Part shown: in pieces, positions 1 through 9,323 of the stretch
Position numbering within the stretch: the stretch's first letter is position 1
Layout: the number at the start of each line of letters is the position of its first letter
Assembly: GCF_000146165.2 (NCBI RefSeq)
Contig: NC_004347.2
Span: forward strand, 1,736,001 to 1,800,000
DNA: 64,000 bases
Reading direction: 5' to 3'
From: Shewanella oneidensis MR-1
GTDB taxonomy: Bacteria > Pseudomonadota > Gammaproteobacteria > Enterobacterales > Shewanellaceae
Notes under the pieces: generated by a model
Databases searched by the model: none
What the model was told of the DNA's origin: nothing
Seen by the model: the letters and a program-made list of their open reading frames with translations, nothing else
Translations under genes and position numbers: made by a program

Positions 1-989
1 ATGTGGCTTATGAGCAGCTGCTGAAGTTCTTTACCACGACAAATTACACCGCCGATGAGATCCATGCTAAAGGATTGGCCGAGGTGAGCCGTATCCAAGG
101 CGAAATCATGACGATCTTGGCCGCGCAGGGATACGATACAAGCCAAGGATTCTCGGTGGCGATTGAGGCACTGGCCGCTGATCCTAAATTTTACTATGAA
201 GACTCCGCTGCTGGCAGAGCGTAGATTTTAGTGGATTACCAAAAAATCCTCGACGAGATAAATGCAGGACTCGACAACGCATTCCGTATCCGTCCAAAGG
301 CGGGAATGGAAGTGGTGCGTATCCCTGAATTTAAAGAGAAAACGGCTCCTGGTGCTTATTATCAGCAACCGGCGATTGACGGCAGCCGCCCTGGACGTTT
401 TTATGCCAATCTCTTTGATATTAAAGCAACGCCTAAATATGGTATGCGCACGCTAGCCTACCATGAGGGGATCCCTGGACATCATTTTCAGGTTGCTGTC
501 GCGATGGAGCTTGAAGGACAACCGCTTATTCGCAAGATGGCGCCTTTTACTGCTTATATTGAAGGTTGGGCGCTCTATAGCGAACGTGTAGCTTGGGAAC
601 TCGGTTTCCAGCAAGATCCCTTTGATAATATTGGTCGCTTGCAGGCGGAATTGTTTAGAGCAGTGCGCCTCGTTGTTGATACGGGTATTCACCATAGCCG
701 TTGGACGCGGGAGCAAGCTATTGACTATATGAAGAAAAATACCGGAATGTCAGACCGCGATGTGACGGCTGAAATTGAGCGTTATATTGTGATGCCCGGC
801 CAAGCTACGGCCTATAAGGTGGGGATGATGAAGATCCTCGAACTGCGGGAAAAAGCCAAACAAGCCCTTGGGGATAAGTTTGACTTGCGGGATTTTCACG
901 ATGTGGTGCTGAAAAATGGCGCTGTTCCCTTAGATATTTTAGAAAAATTGGTTGACCGTTATATCGCCGATAAGCGCAGCCAAGCCTAA
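1..989 (+). pseudogene. DUF885 peptidase-like protein, 3' part, interrupted by an amber codon
   Basis: The reading frame enters from outside the window and runs to TAA at 987-989. TAG at 222-224 interrupts it; the frame is open on both sides (..DSAAGRA, stop, ILVDYQKIL..). The downstream part carries the DUF885 signature [10 protein letters not shown], a zinc-peptidase-like HExxxGHH motif, and ends naturally. DUF885 proteins are about 600-residue, usually exported proteins of uncertain activity. A single change such as CAG to TAG would explain the stop. No Shine-Dalgarno sequence precedes the possible GTG restart at 231, so the catalytic half is probably not made separately. A sequencing error or suppression cannot be excluded. 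Confidence 0.8.
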
Positions 990-1014
990 GATAGCGCTAT
1001 TTTAGTTTGAACAT

Positions 1015-1037
1015 CCCCGCAGGAATTCCCTGCGGGG
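1015..1037 (+). terminator. Rho-independent terminator after the DUF885 gene
   Basis: Nine-bp stem CCCCGCAGG / CCTGCGGGG with the 5-nt loop AATTC, 25 bases after the stop codon and followed by a short T-rich stretch (TTGTT). It abuts the MITE remnant that starts at 1041. Confidence 0.75.
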
Positions 1038-1040
1038 TTG

Positions 1041-1110
1041 TTACCTCGTTTTGCGAGTCCTAACTTGCCAGAACGAACAAAATCTAATCTCGAAACGTTA
1101 ACACGCCTTA
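1041..1110. repeat. Solo end of the MITE-like element found complete at 38128-38410
   Basis: Seventy bases align without gaps to 38341-38410 with nine mismatches (counted by eye). The match includes the terminal inverted repeat, here in the diverged form CGAAACGTTAACACGCCTTA. The opposite end is absent, so this is a decayed remnant lying directly after a terminator. Confidence 0.8.
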
Positions 1111-1227
1111 GCTTTCTGGCTTTCCCCATCTTGTTTCAATACAATTCACCCTTACACGTTGATAAATGCCTTTGACAATTATGGTTTATTGTCTGTTGAG
1201 GTATTTTTGAGTTTCAAGGTTTTGCTG

Positions 1228-4200
1228 ATGAATCGCTTTTCCCCCCAAGAGCCCATTCAATTGACTCAAACGGCTATTGAGTCCTTATTCACACCGCCGA
1301 CGTTGATGCGTGCCCGTGATTATGTGATGCAGGGGAGGGTGTTAAGTGCAAAAGCCAATGCCGATTTTCGCCATATTGAAGGCTCGGTAGTGGGCAGTGA
1401 AACTTCGCCCTATCGTCAGGATATACGTCTGGTCAGCGTAAATCATAAGCTCATCATGAACGGTTTTTGCTCCTGTCCCGCAACGGGACATTGCAAGCAT
1501 ATGGCTGCTGTGCTGTATAGCTTGCTCACCGATAAAACGGTTGAGGATCAACGCATAGTACAATGGTTACATTTGCTCGATGATGCCGATGATCCTCGTT
1601 TGAACGATGTTGAATCCCTCTACGATGATCGGGTGCTGTATATCCTGTCAAAGGATAATAACGGGGTTTTTATCGAGCTAAGACGCGGCAAGCTTGGGAA
1701 GAAAGGCGGTTATAACAAGGGCTCCAAGATTGCACTTTCGGATGTGCAATATTATATGCCCGCATGGATTGGTGCAGAGGATGTGCTGATCATCAACCTG
1801 ATTATGTCAACGAGGCGCCATGGCGCATCGCGGCTCTATCTTAAAGCGCAGTTAGGCGCGGTTGCGCTCGAGAAAATGCTCGCGACCGAACGCTGTTTTT
1901 GGGAGGAAAGTCGCCTCGCATTGACCGCGGGCGATGCCATTACGCCGCAGTTTAGTTGGCAAGATATTGATAGTGAACACAAGCAAATGCGCCTTGTTTT
2001 GCCCAAGCGAGATAACTGGGAGCTTGTGCCAACCGAGCCTGCGTATTATATCGAACTCGATTACTTTCAAATTGGTCTTATCGACACCGATATCAGTATT
2101 GAAAAATTGCGTCTACTCAGCCAAATGCCGCCCGTGCCTCGAACTCAGGTTGAGGTGGTGAGTCATAAACTGATTAAACATTTTTCGGCGCGTACAGTGC
2201 CGCTGCCAAGTGCCATCAATTTTGTCGAACTGAGGGATAAACTACGGGTTCGGTTGAGCCTGAATATGCTTTCGGCGGCATCGACTCAGGCCAATGCTAC
2301 TCTGCCTAATACGATCCTGCCCAATACGACCCAACTCAAGACAACAACGCTGCATGCTCAAGCTATTACTATCAGCCAGCCCTATGTGACCTTGGCATTT
2401 ATCTACGGTGATGTCGTTTTGAGTGGTAATGCTGCTAAAGAAGCCTTAACCCTTGTTACCCAAGGCGGAACGACCTATCAAATTAACCGTGCGCTGGATG
2501 AAGAGCAAGTTGCGGTTGAAACTTTACAAACACTTGGATTTAGTCGCTTTATATTCGATATTGGCAGTTTATCTTCCCACTGGCGTTTAGGGGCATTGCC
2601 CGATGGGATTCGGGAGTGGTTGCAATTTATCGAGGAAGACGTGCCAAGATTACAAGCCCAAGGTGTTGAGGTGTTATTGGCGCCCGAGTTTAGCCTTAAG
2701 GTAGTTGACACGGCGTTAACGGTTGAGCTGGATGACAGTAAAGAGGGCTGGTTTTCGCTGTCTTTGCATGCGGATATCAATGGTCAGCGCCTACCCATGT
2801 TGCCGCTGGTGGCCACTTGGCTTAAACAACATGGTGAGCCCGCCGATGATGCAGAGCTATTGCTACCTAGCCCAAATGGTGAGTGGCTTAAAATTAAAGC
2901 CAGTGTTATCAAACCCTTGATGAGTATTATTTTAGAGCTGTTTGAACAGCACCGCGGCAACAGTATCGCCTTACCTAAATATCGGGCACATTTACTCAAT
3001 GAGTTAGCCCAGAGTGATATCAGCTTGCTCAATGGTGAGCGGGTGCGCCAACTTGCGGCCAAATTAGAACAATTTACTGGTGTTGTTGCGGTTACTGCGC
3101 CAACCCAATTACAGGCAGAACTGCGTCCCTACCAGCAACAGGGCTTAAATTGGCTATGTTTTTTAAAGGAATATCAGCTAGGTGGTATTTTAGCCGACGA
3201 TATGGGATTGGGTAAAACCATTCAAACTTTGGCGTTCCTGTTGAAGCAAAAACAGCTTAAGTCAGCGGCTGGCCCTCATCTACCCAGTTTAATTATTTGC
3301 CCCACCAGTTTGGTCGGGAACTGGGCAAAGGAGGCGGCGAAATTTGCGCCTTCGTTAACACTGGCGGTGATCCATGGTGCACAGCGAGGGCCGCTTTTGG
3401 CACGGTTAAGTGAGTTTGATGTGGTTGTTACTACCTATCCGTTAATGGTGAGGGATAACGATTATTACCAGGCACAAGCTTTTGAGCACATTGTGCTCGA
3501 TGAAGCACAGCAGATTAAAAATGCTCAAGCTAAAGTCAGTCAGATGATTAAAGCACTGCAATCGCCATTTAAACTCTGCCTTACGGGGACGCCCCTTGAA
3601 AACCATTTAGGTGAACTCAAATCCTTGATGGATTTTTGTTTGCCGGGACTCCTTGGGACAACGGCTTATTTTAATAAGGAGTTTCGCAATCGGATTGAGC
3701 GTTACGGCGATAGCGAGCAGGTAAAAGTGTTGAGTCAACGCATTGCGCCCTTTGTGCTCAGACGGACTAAGGCGGAGGTAGTGACTGAACTTCCGCCTAA
3801 AACCGAAATTTATCAAAGCCTTGAGCTTGAGAAAGATCAACGCAATCTGTACGAGAGTATTCGCTTAAGTATGGAGAAAAAAATTCGGGAATTATTTGCT
3901 ACTCAAGGGGTTGCTGGGAGTCATATTGAGTTTTTAGATGCGTTGCTTAAATTGCGCCAAGCCTGCTGCGACCCAAGATTGGTTAAACTGGAGCAGGCGC
4001 AAAAGGTTAAAAATAACGCCAAGCTTAACTGGCTTAGCCAAAATCTGCCGGAAATGGTGCAGGAAGGTCGCAAGATTTTAATCTTCAGCCAATTTACTAG
4101 CATGCTGATTTTGATTGAAGAATTACTGCAATCCTTAGAGATCGACTACAGCAAATTGACAGGGCAAACTCGGCTACGTCAGGTGCAGATTGATAAATTC

Positions 4201-4518
4201 CAAGAAGGCGATACGCCAGTGTTTTTAATTAGCTTAAAGGCGGGTGGAACCGGGCTTAATTTGACCGCTGCTGATACGGTTATCCATTACGATCCTTGGT
4301 GGAATCCTGCGGCCGAAAGGCAAGCCACTGACAGAGCACACCGTATTGGCCAAGAAAACCCTGTGTTTGTCTACAAGCTTATTGCCGAGGGAACGGTCGA
4401 AGAAAAAATCCAAGAGATGCAGCAGCATAAACAAGGTTTAGCCGATAGTATTCTTGAAGGTAAGGGCAATGGCGCGTGGCAAGGCAGCGCCGATGAACTG
4501 CTATCTTTATTCCACTAA
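1228..4518 (+). CDS. SWIM zinc-finger SNF2-family helicase
   Basis: Large SWI2/SNF2 ATPase of about 1096 residues. The N-terminal region carries a SWIM zinc finger (FCSCPATGHCKH, a CxC-x5-CxH pattern). The C-terminal half has the helicase motifs: Walker A DDMGLGKT near residue 657, DEAQ near 758, GTPLENHLGE, and motif VI QATDRAHRIGQ. Such proteins translocate on duplex DNA or remodel nucleic acid-protein complexes; their bacterial role is poorly defined. I chose ATG 1228 rather than TTG 1159, because the extra 23 residues are hydrophobic and a TTGACA -35-like hexamer lies at 1172-1177. No partner gene in an operon is evident. Confidence 0.88.
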   Translation: MNRFSPQEPIQLTQTAIESLFTPPTLMRARDYVMQGRVLSAKANADFRHIEGSVVGSETSPYRQDIRLVSVNHKLIMNGFCSCPATGHCKHMAAVLYSLLTDKTVEDQRIVQWLHLLDDADDPRLNDVESLYDDRVLYILSKDNNGVFIELRRGKLGKKGGYNKGSKIALSDVQYYMPAWIGAEDVLIINLIMSTRRHGASRLYLKAQLGAVALEKMLATERCFWEESRLALTAGDAITPQFSWQDIDSEHKQMRLVLPKRDNWELVPTEPAYYIELDYFQIGLIDTDISIEKLRLLSQMPPVPRTQVEVVSHKLIKHFSARTVPLPSAINFVELRDKLRVRLSLNMLSAASTQANATLPNTILPNTTQLKTTTLHAQAITISQPYVTLAFIYGDVVLSGNAAKEALTLVTQGGTTYQINRALDEEQVAVETLQTLGFSRFIFDIGSLSSHWRLGALPDGIREWLQFIEEDVPRLQAQGVEVLLAPEFSLKVVDTALTVELDDSKEGWFSLSLHADINGQRLPMLPLVATWLKQHGEPADDAELLLPSPNGEWLKIKASVIKPLMSIILELFEQHRGNSIALPKYRAHLLNELAQSDISLLNGERVRQLAAKLEQFTGVVAVTAPTQLQAELRPYQQQGLNWLCFLKEYQLGGILADDMGLGKTIQTLAFLLKQKQLKSAAGPHLPSLIICPTSLVGNWAKEAAKFAPSLTLAVIHGAQRGPLLARLSEFDVVVTTYPLMVRDNDYYQAQAFEHIVLDEAQQIKNAQAKVSQMIKALQSPFKLCLTGTPLENHLGELKSLMDFCLPGLLGTTAYFNKEFRNRIERYGDSEQVKVLSQRIAPFVLRRTKAEVVTELPPKTEIYQSLELEKDQRNLYESIRLSMEKKIRELFATQGVAGSHIEFLDALLKLRQACCDPRLVKLEQAQKVKNNAKLNWLSQNLPEMVQEGRKILIFSQFTSMLILIEELLQSLEIDYSKLTGQTRLRQVQIDKFQEGDTPVFLISLKAGGTGLNLTAADTVIHYDPWWNPAAERQATDRAHRIGQENPVFVYKLIAEGTVEEKIQEMQQHKQGLADSILEGKGNGAWQGSADELLSLFH

Positions 4519-4638
4519 GGCATTGTTGCATATCACCGCCGATGGTCGTTTACTTGGCGACTCTTGTACAAGCCGAGCGGTACAGATTGATGGTTAAAAA
4601 TTCTTTTTAAAATGCGAGTTAAAAGACAGAGGTGACCC

Positions 4639-5397
4639 ATGCAGTACCCAGTCGATACCCATACCCATACCGTGGCATCCTCCCATGCCTATAGCACTAT
4701 CCATGATTATCTTGCGGTGGCAAAACAAAAGGGGGTCCGCCTGTTTGCTACCACAGATCATGGCCCTGCCATGGCGGATGCACCGCATTTTTGGCATTTC
4801 GTGAATTTACGGGTATTGCCGCGTATGGTCGATGGCGTCGGGATTTTACGTGGCATTGAAGCCAATATTAAAAATCGCGACGGTGAAATCGATTACTTTG
4901 GCGATTATCTGTCGCAGCTTGATATTGTCTTGGCAGGATTCCATGAACCTGTGTTTGCGCCCTCGGATAAGGTAACCCATACCGAGGCGATGATTAATAC
5001 CATTAGAAGTGGCAAGGTCGATATTATTACTCACCCAGGAAACCCCGCATATCCCATTGATATTGAAGCTGTCGTTACCGCTGCCGCCCAATATGGGGTT
5101 GCACTTGAAATTAATAATTCCTCCTTTGAAGTGTCTCGTAAGGGCAGTGAAGCAAACTGCACCGCGATAGCCAAGGCGGCGAAAGCGTTAGGTGCAACCT
5201 TAGTTATGGGGTCTGATTCCCATGTGGCATTTAGCCTTGGTGGATTTGATCGCGCCTTAAGCATTATCGATGCGGTTGATTATCCAAAGGATAAACTGCT
5301 TAATCGCTCGCCCATGGCGCTGTTAGACTTTTTGACTCTGCGTGGGCATCAAACTGTTGCTGATTTTATACCGCACTTTCGCGATGAAGCAATTTGA
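4639..5397 (+). CDS. ycdX: PHP-domain phosphatase YcdX
   Basis: Full-length 252-residue PHP-family protein. The N-terminus has the metal-binding THTHT motif, followed by [16 protein letters not shown] and a C-terminal GSDSHVAF. These supply the histidines and acids of the trinuclear metal site known from E. coli YcdX, which has phosphatase activity and has been linked to swarming. GAGGTGA lies just upstream of the ATG. The 3' end overlaps the start of the reductase gene by 14 nt, so the two are probably co-transcribed. Confidence 0.88.
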   Translation: MQYPVDTHTHTVASSHAYSTIHDYLAVAKQKGVRLFATTDHGPAMADAPHFWHFVNLRVLPRMVDGVGILRGIEANIKNRDGEIDYFGDYLSQLDIVLAGFHEPVFAPSDKVTHTEAMINTIRSGKVDIITHPGNPAYPIDIEAVVTAAAQYGVALEINNSSFEVSRKGSEANCTAIAKAAKALGATLVMGSDSHVAFSLGGFDRALSIIDAVDYPKDKLLNRSPMALLDFLTLRGHQTVADFIPHFRDEAI

Positions 5398-6400
5398 GGC
5401 TTTTGATAAATCAATGCAGGATGTCACTCCCGCGCGACCAACAGTCCTCTTAACTGGCGCGCACAGCCAACTGGCGAAAGCATTAATCCGAACGCATCTC
5501 AATGGTGGATTAGTATTTAATCTCCATCCGCTTACGCATGCAGCCTTAGATATCAGCGATAAATACAGTGTGGCTGAGGTGTTTGCGCAGGTGAAACCCG
5601 ACTGGGTGATTAACTGCGCGGCCTATAATGCGGTCGACAAGGCTGAGACGGCGGTGGATGAGGCTTATCGCGTCAATAGCCTCGGCCCAGAATTATTGGC
5701 AACCGAATGTGCGCTCACGGGCGCGCGGTTAGTGCATATTTCCAGTGATTATGTTTTTAGCGGTCTGCTTACGGGAGTTGAGGCAAATGCCTTAAGTGAA
5801 ACTGTGACACCTTCACCATTATCCGTTTATGGCAAGAGTAAGCTCGCCGGAGAGCAAGCGGTGCAGCGTATCTTGGGTGAGCGCGCAATTGTTATTCGTA
5901 CCGCATGGCTGTACGGGGTCGATGGGCATAATTTTGTGAAAACCATGCTGAGGTTGATGGCCGCCACGCCCGATGCTCAGCCGCTCTTTGTGATTGACGA
6001 TCAAATTGGCTCACCTACGTGGGTCGATGCCCTCGCGTCGCTTATCTGGCAACTGATGCTAAGGGGCGAGTCGGGGCTATTCCATTACGCTGGGCAGGGG
6101 CAATGCAGTTGGTATGAATTTGCTGCTGAAATTCAGCAGCAAGCGTTGGCTCTGAAGTTATTAAAGAAAGCCGTGCCTATCATTGCCACTGATAGCCTCA
6201 GTTATGCCGCCAAAGCGCTTGAGAAAGGCAATGTGCTGGCACAAAGGCCGAGTTACAGCGCGCTTAATAGCGCTAAACTACGAGATACGCTAGGGAAGGA
6301 TAATCTTGCCGCAATACAATGTCCTGAAGTTTGGCAGGATTGGCGAGTACAACTCAACTGCATGCTTAACGCCCTTATAACACAAAGTGCAAAACCTTAA
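5384..6400 (+). CDS. RmlD-like dTDP-4-dehydrorhamnose reductase family protein
   Basis: Extended short-chain dehydrogenase of the RmlD type, about 338 residues. It has [20 protein letters not shown], the catalytic YGKSK, and [11 protein letters not shown] typical of dTDP-sugar reductases. The nucleotide-binding loop reads [10 protein letters not shown] where RmlD usually has GxxGQLG, so one or two conserved glycines are replaced. No rmlA, rmlB or rmlC is adjacent; it follows ycdX with an overlap. Its substrate may therefore not be dTDP-rhamnose precursors. ATG 5384 is the first start after the ycdX body; ATG 5414 is a possible alternative. Confidence 0.75.
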   Translation: MKQFEAFDKSMQDVTPARPTVLLTGAHSQLAKALIRTHLNGGLVFNLHPLTHAALDISDKYSVAEVFAQVKPDWVINCAAYNAVDKAETAVDEAYRVNSLGPELLATECALTGARLVHISSDYVFSGLLTGVEANALSETVTPSPLSVYGKSKLAGEQAVQRILGERAIVIRTAWLYGVDGHNFVKTMLRLMAATPDAQPLFVIDDQIGSPTWVDALASLIWQLMLRGESGLFHYAGQGQCSWYEFAAEIQQQALALKLLKKAVPIIATDSLSYAAKALEKGNVLAQRPSYSALNSAKLRDTLGKDNLAAIQCPEVWQDWRVQLNCMLNALITQSAKP

Positions 6401-6574
6401 ACAGACGCCGCTCAGTGCTACTCACTGGCAAGTGGATTGCCTTTGCTGCCCTTCCAATCCTATGTGGTTTATTTTCAAGGCGGTGAATACGAATGCAGCC
6501 TAGGGAATGACTCTTTTCAGCGTATCTTGCTTGGCTTAGACTCGACTTATTTAAAATTAACGCCTGTTGCTTAG
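6401..6574 (+). other. Open in-frame extension downstream of the rmlD-like stop
   Basis: After the TAA at 6398-6400 the same frame stays open for 57 codons to TAG 6572-6574. It translates to a plausible mixed sequence (for example VVYFQGGEYECSLGNDSF). It has no good start or ribosome-binding site of its own. It could be a small gene using a weak TTG, a remnant, or chance. The rest of 6575-6698 shows nothing recognisable apart from AAAGG before cysQ. Confidence 0.25.
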
Positions 6575-6698
6575 GACTTAAGCTTTGGTGTTTAGCCCCC
6601 TTAGTCAATTTTGCTTGATGTATGACGAATTTGTTCTTAATTCTCAATGGCTGCTGGTGGCATAATGCCGCAAAGCTGATTGAATAAAGGACGACTAA

Positions 6699-7505
6699 GT
6701 GACCGATATCACCACGATTGCACTGCATTTTTCTAAAGCGGACTTGTTGCGGCTAGTGAATATAGCCCATGCGGCAGGTGATGCCATTATGGCGATTTAC
6801 GCGCAAGAGCATATTGCTGTTACACAAAAGAGTGATGAGAGTCCTGTAACCGCTGCCGATCTTGCGGCCCATAGGGTGATTGTCAGTCAATTAGCTGAGC
6901 AATTTGCGGGCATTGCTGTGATGTCAGAAGAAGCCGCCGATATTGCTTGGGATGAGCGTGAGCAATGGCAAACTTACTGGCTTATCGATCCTTTAGACGG
7001 CACTAAGGAATTTATTAAGCGAAATGGTGAGTTTACCGTCAATATAGCGCTCATTCATCAAGGCGAAGCTATCGCGGGTGTGGTTTATGCTCCTGTGTTG
7101 AACACGACTTATTATGGGGCGAGACACTTAGGTGCGTGGCGACAGGATGGACAGCAAGAACAGCTGCTGCAGGGCTGCAAGATACCAAGACAGGTGCCGA
7201 TAGTGGTGGGCAGTCGTTCGCACTTAAGCCCAGATGTGGCTGATTATTTGAACAATATTGGCCAACATGAAATGTTAAGCGTGGGAAGCTCGCTGAAGTT
7301 TTGTATGTTGGCAGAAGGTAAGGCCGATCTCTATCCAAGATTGGGGCCTACCAGCGAATGGGACACGGCGGCGGCGCAGGCGGTACTTGAAAGCGCAGGC
7401 GGAAAAGTTGTGTGTTATGACTCAGGTTTACCCTTAACCTACAATCAAAAACCTGACATATTAAACCCTTATTTTATTGCCACAGCGCCTGGCTGGGCAA
7501 AATAA
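6699..7505 (+). CDS. cysQ: 3'(2'),5'-bisphosphate nucleotidase CysQ
   Basis: Inositol-monophosphatase-superfamily enzyme of 268 residues. It dephosphorylates 3'-phosphoadenosine 5'-phosphate, recycling the by-product of sulfate assimilation. Visible motifs are MSEEAAD, the metal site WLIDPLDGTKEF and the C-terminal PTSEWDTAAAQAVL, all characteristic of CysQ. Translation starts at GTG 6699, preceded by AAAGG at a suitable distance. It is followed after about 60 bases by mak on the same strand. Confidence 0.9.
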   Translation: MTDITTIALHFSKADLLRLVNIAHAAGDAIMAIYAQEHIAVTQKSDESPVTAADLAAHRVIVSQLAEQFAGIAVMSEEAADIAWDEREQWQTYWLIDPLDGTKEFIKRNGEFTVNIALIHQGEAIAGVVYAPVLNTTYYGARHLGAWRQDGQQEQLLQGCKIPRQVPIVVGSRSHLSPDVADYLNNIGQHEMLSVGSSLKFCMLAEGKADLYPRLGPTSEWDTAAAQAVLESAGGKVVCYDSGLPLTYNQKPDILNPYFIATAPGWAK

Positions 7506-7567
7506 CGAGCAATCACAAGTGAGTCTGCGCGGACTCCTTGGTAGAACAATAGCGGAGAAGGTCATTC

Positions 7568-8488
7568 ATGATACGCATGGGCATCGATTTAGGTGGTACT
7601 AAAATAGAACTCGTCGCCTTAAATAACGAAGGAAATGAGGTTGTTCGCAAGCGTATCAATACCCCTCGGGATTATCAGGGCACACTTAACGCGATTGTAG
7701 ATTTAGTCAACGAAGCTGAATCCACTTTAGGTGAAAAGGGCTCGGTGGGTGTAGGTATTCCAGGTGTTATATCCCCCTATTCTGGGTTGGTTAAAAATGC
7801 CAATTCAACTTGGATCAACGGTCATCCCCTCGATGTGCATTTAGGGGAGCTCTTAGGCCGTGAAGTGCGTGTTGCCAATGATGCCAACTGTTTTGCCTTA
7901 TCAGAGGCGGTTGATGGGGCTGCAGCGGGTAAGTCAGTCGTGTTTGGCGTCATCATTGGCACAGGCTGCGGTGCAGGGGTTGCAATTAACGGTAAAGTGC
8001 ACGCTGGTGGTAATGGTATCGGCGGTGAGTGGGGGCATAATCCATTGCCGTGGATGACCAAGGAGGAGTTTAATACCACCCGTTGTTTTTGCGGTAATCC
8101 TGATTGTATCGAAACCTTTATTTCAGGTACTGGTTTTGTCCGAGATTACAATGAGGCGCTCAGTCGCGCAGCAAGCGTCCAACGTGTGCCCGCTAAATCT
8201 GGTTCAGAGATCATGAGCTTAGTCGATGGGGGCGATGAGATTGCCTTAGCTGCCTTTGAACGCTATGTGGATAGGCTCGCGCGCTCACTGGCTCATGTGA
8301 TTAATCTACTTGATCCTGATGCGATTGTGTTAGGTGGCGGCATGTCGAATGTTGAGGCTATTTACCCAAGATTACCTGCATTATTAAGCCATTATGTTGT
8401 AGGGCGCGAATGCCGAACACCAGTTGTGCAGAATCTTTATGGCTGCTCTTCCGGCGTGCGTGGCGCTGCGTGGTTATGGGAAAAATAA
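7568..8488 (+). CDS. mak: ROK-family fructokinase Mak
   Basis: ROK sugar kinase of 306 residues. The N-terminal ATP-binding motif is [22 protein letters not shown] and [16 protein letters not shown] follow, then GTGCGAG. The ROK zinc motif is [12 protein letters not shown], preceded by [10 protein letters not shown]. This combination closely follows E. coli Mak, a manno(fructo)kinase, rather than NagK. GGAGAAGG lies 5-12 bases upstream of the ATG. Substrate assignment is by family resemblance only. Confidence 0.85.
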   Translation: MIRMGIDLGGTKIELVALNNEGNEVVRKRINTPRDYQGTLNAIVDLVNEAESTLGEKGSVGVGIPGVISPYSGLVKNANSTWINGHPLDVHLGELLGREVRVANDANCFALSEAVDGAAAGKSVVFGVIIGTGCGAGVAINGKVHAGGNGIGGEWGHNPLPWMTKEEFNTTRCFCGNPDCIETFISGTGFVRDYNEALSRAASVQRVPAKSGSEIMSLVDGGDEIALAAFERYVDRLARSLAHVINLLDPDAIVLGGGMSNVEAIYPRLPALLSHYVVGRECRTPVVQNLYGCSSGVRGAAWLWEK

Positions 8489-8504
8489 GGCAATCTTTCC
8501 TCTT

Positions 8505-8532
8505 AAAACGCATCGCCAACGCGATGCGTTTT
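8505..8532 (+). terminator. Rho-independent terminator after mak
   Basis: Twelve-bp perfect stem AAAACGCATCGC / GCGATGCGTTTT with a CAAC loop, followed by GTTTTCTTTT. Confidence 0.88.
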
Positions 8533-8584
8533 GTTTTCTTTTGATGTTATGATTGCGCTCCTTTGAATAATTGGGCGCTAGCGC

Positions 8585-9319
8585 ATGTTTTGGGTTAAAA
8601 AAGCTGTCTCTCAGGCAATCATGCCTATTCCATTTATCCTGCTGTTATTGCTGTTTTCCTTGATTATTTGGCGCAGACCGAGGCTAGCAAAATGGGCGAT
8701 TGCTGGCGCTTTTACCCTTCTACTGGTATTAAGTAGTCAATTTAGTGTCGATTATTTAGTCAAGCCGCTTGAGACCCAATATCCCATCAATGCAAGCTCC
8801 ATCACTGGTCAGTGCGTGGTGATGGTGCTCGGCTCGGCTCACTCGGATATAGAAGACGCTACGGCGGTGCAATCCTTATCGGCGGTAGCTTTAGCGAGAC
8901 TAACAGAAGGACTGCGGCAGCTTAAGTTAGGTCAAGATTGCACTTTGGTCGTTAGTGGGTGGGGCGGTGAGCTAACCAAACATCCCCACGCTGAAGTGAT
9001 GGCCAAGGCTGCGGCAGAACTTGGCGTTGATGCGTCACGCATTATTCAATTTCCCCTCGCGCGTGACACCCTTGAAGAAGCGCAATACTTTAAGGATCAC
9101 TTTGGCAATCAATCTGTTCGTTTAGTGACTTCGGCTTCCCATATGCCACGGGCGATGGCGATTTTTAGTGGTAAAGGATTAATTGCGAGCGCGGCGCCGA
9201 CGGATTTTAGGGCCAGAGACGATTTTTACTGGCGCTTTACTGCAGATAACCTATTAGCCTCGCAACGTGCGCTACATGAATACATTGGCCGTTTATGGCT
9301 TTGGATAAAACAGGAATAA
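8585..9319 (+). CDS. elyC: ElyC/SanA-type DUF218 envelope protein
   Basis: Inner-membrane protein of 244 residues. Two N-terminal membrane segments (about residues 13-30 and 38-54) precede a DUF218 domain containing VMVLGSAHSD, SGWGGE and the conserved TSASHMPRAMAIF. E. coli ElyC has the same plan and acts in envelope biogenesis under stress (known for the family). The following DUF2982 gene starts four bases after this stop, so the pair is probably an operon of membrane-associated functions. Confidence 0.8.
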   Translation: MFWVKKAVSQAIMPIPFILLLLLFSLIIWRRPRLAKWAIAGAFTLLLVLSSQFSVDYLVKPLETQYPINASSITGQCVVMVLGSAHSDIEDATAVQSLSAVALARLTEGLRQLKLGQDCTLVVSGWGGELTKHPHAEVMAKAAAELGVDASRIIQFPLARDTLEEAQYFKDHFGNQSVRLVTSASHMPRAMAIFSGKGLIASAAPTDFRARDDFYWRFTADNLLASQRALHEYIGRLWLWIKQE

Positions 9320-9323
9320 AAAT

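Noticed and set aside
222..224. TAG read as pyrrolysine or programmed readthrough
   Set aside because: No pyrrolysine genes are visible and Shewanella is not known to use this; a nonsense mutation is simpler.
6375..6728. 117-codon minus-strand open frame
   Set aside because: It covers the rmlD-like end, the gap and the cysQ start in antisense, has no ribosome-binding site and resembles no family.
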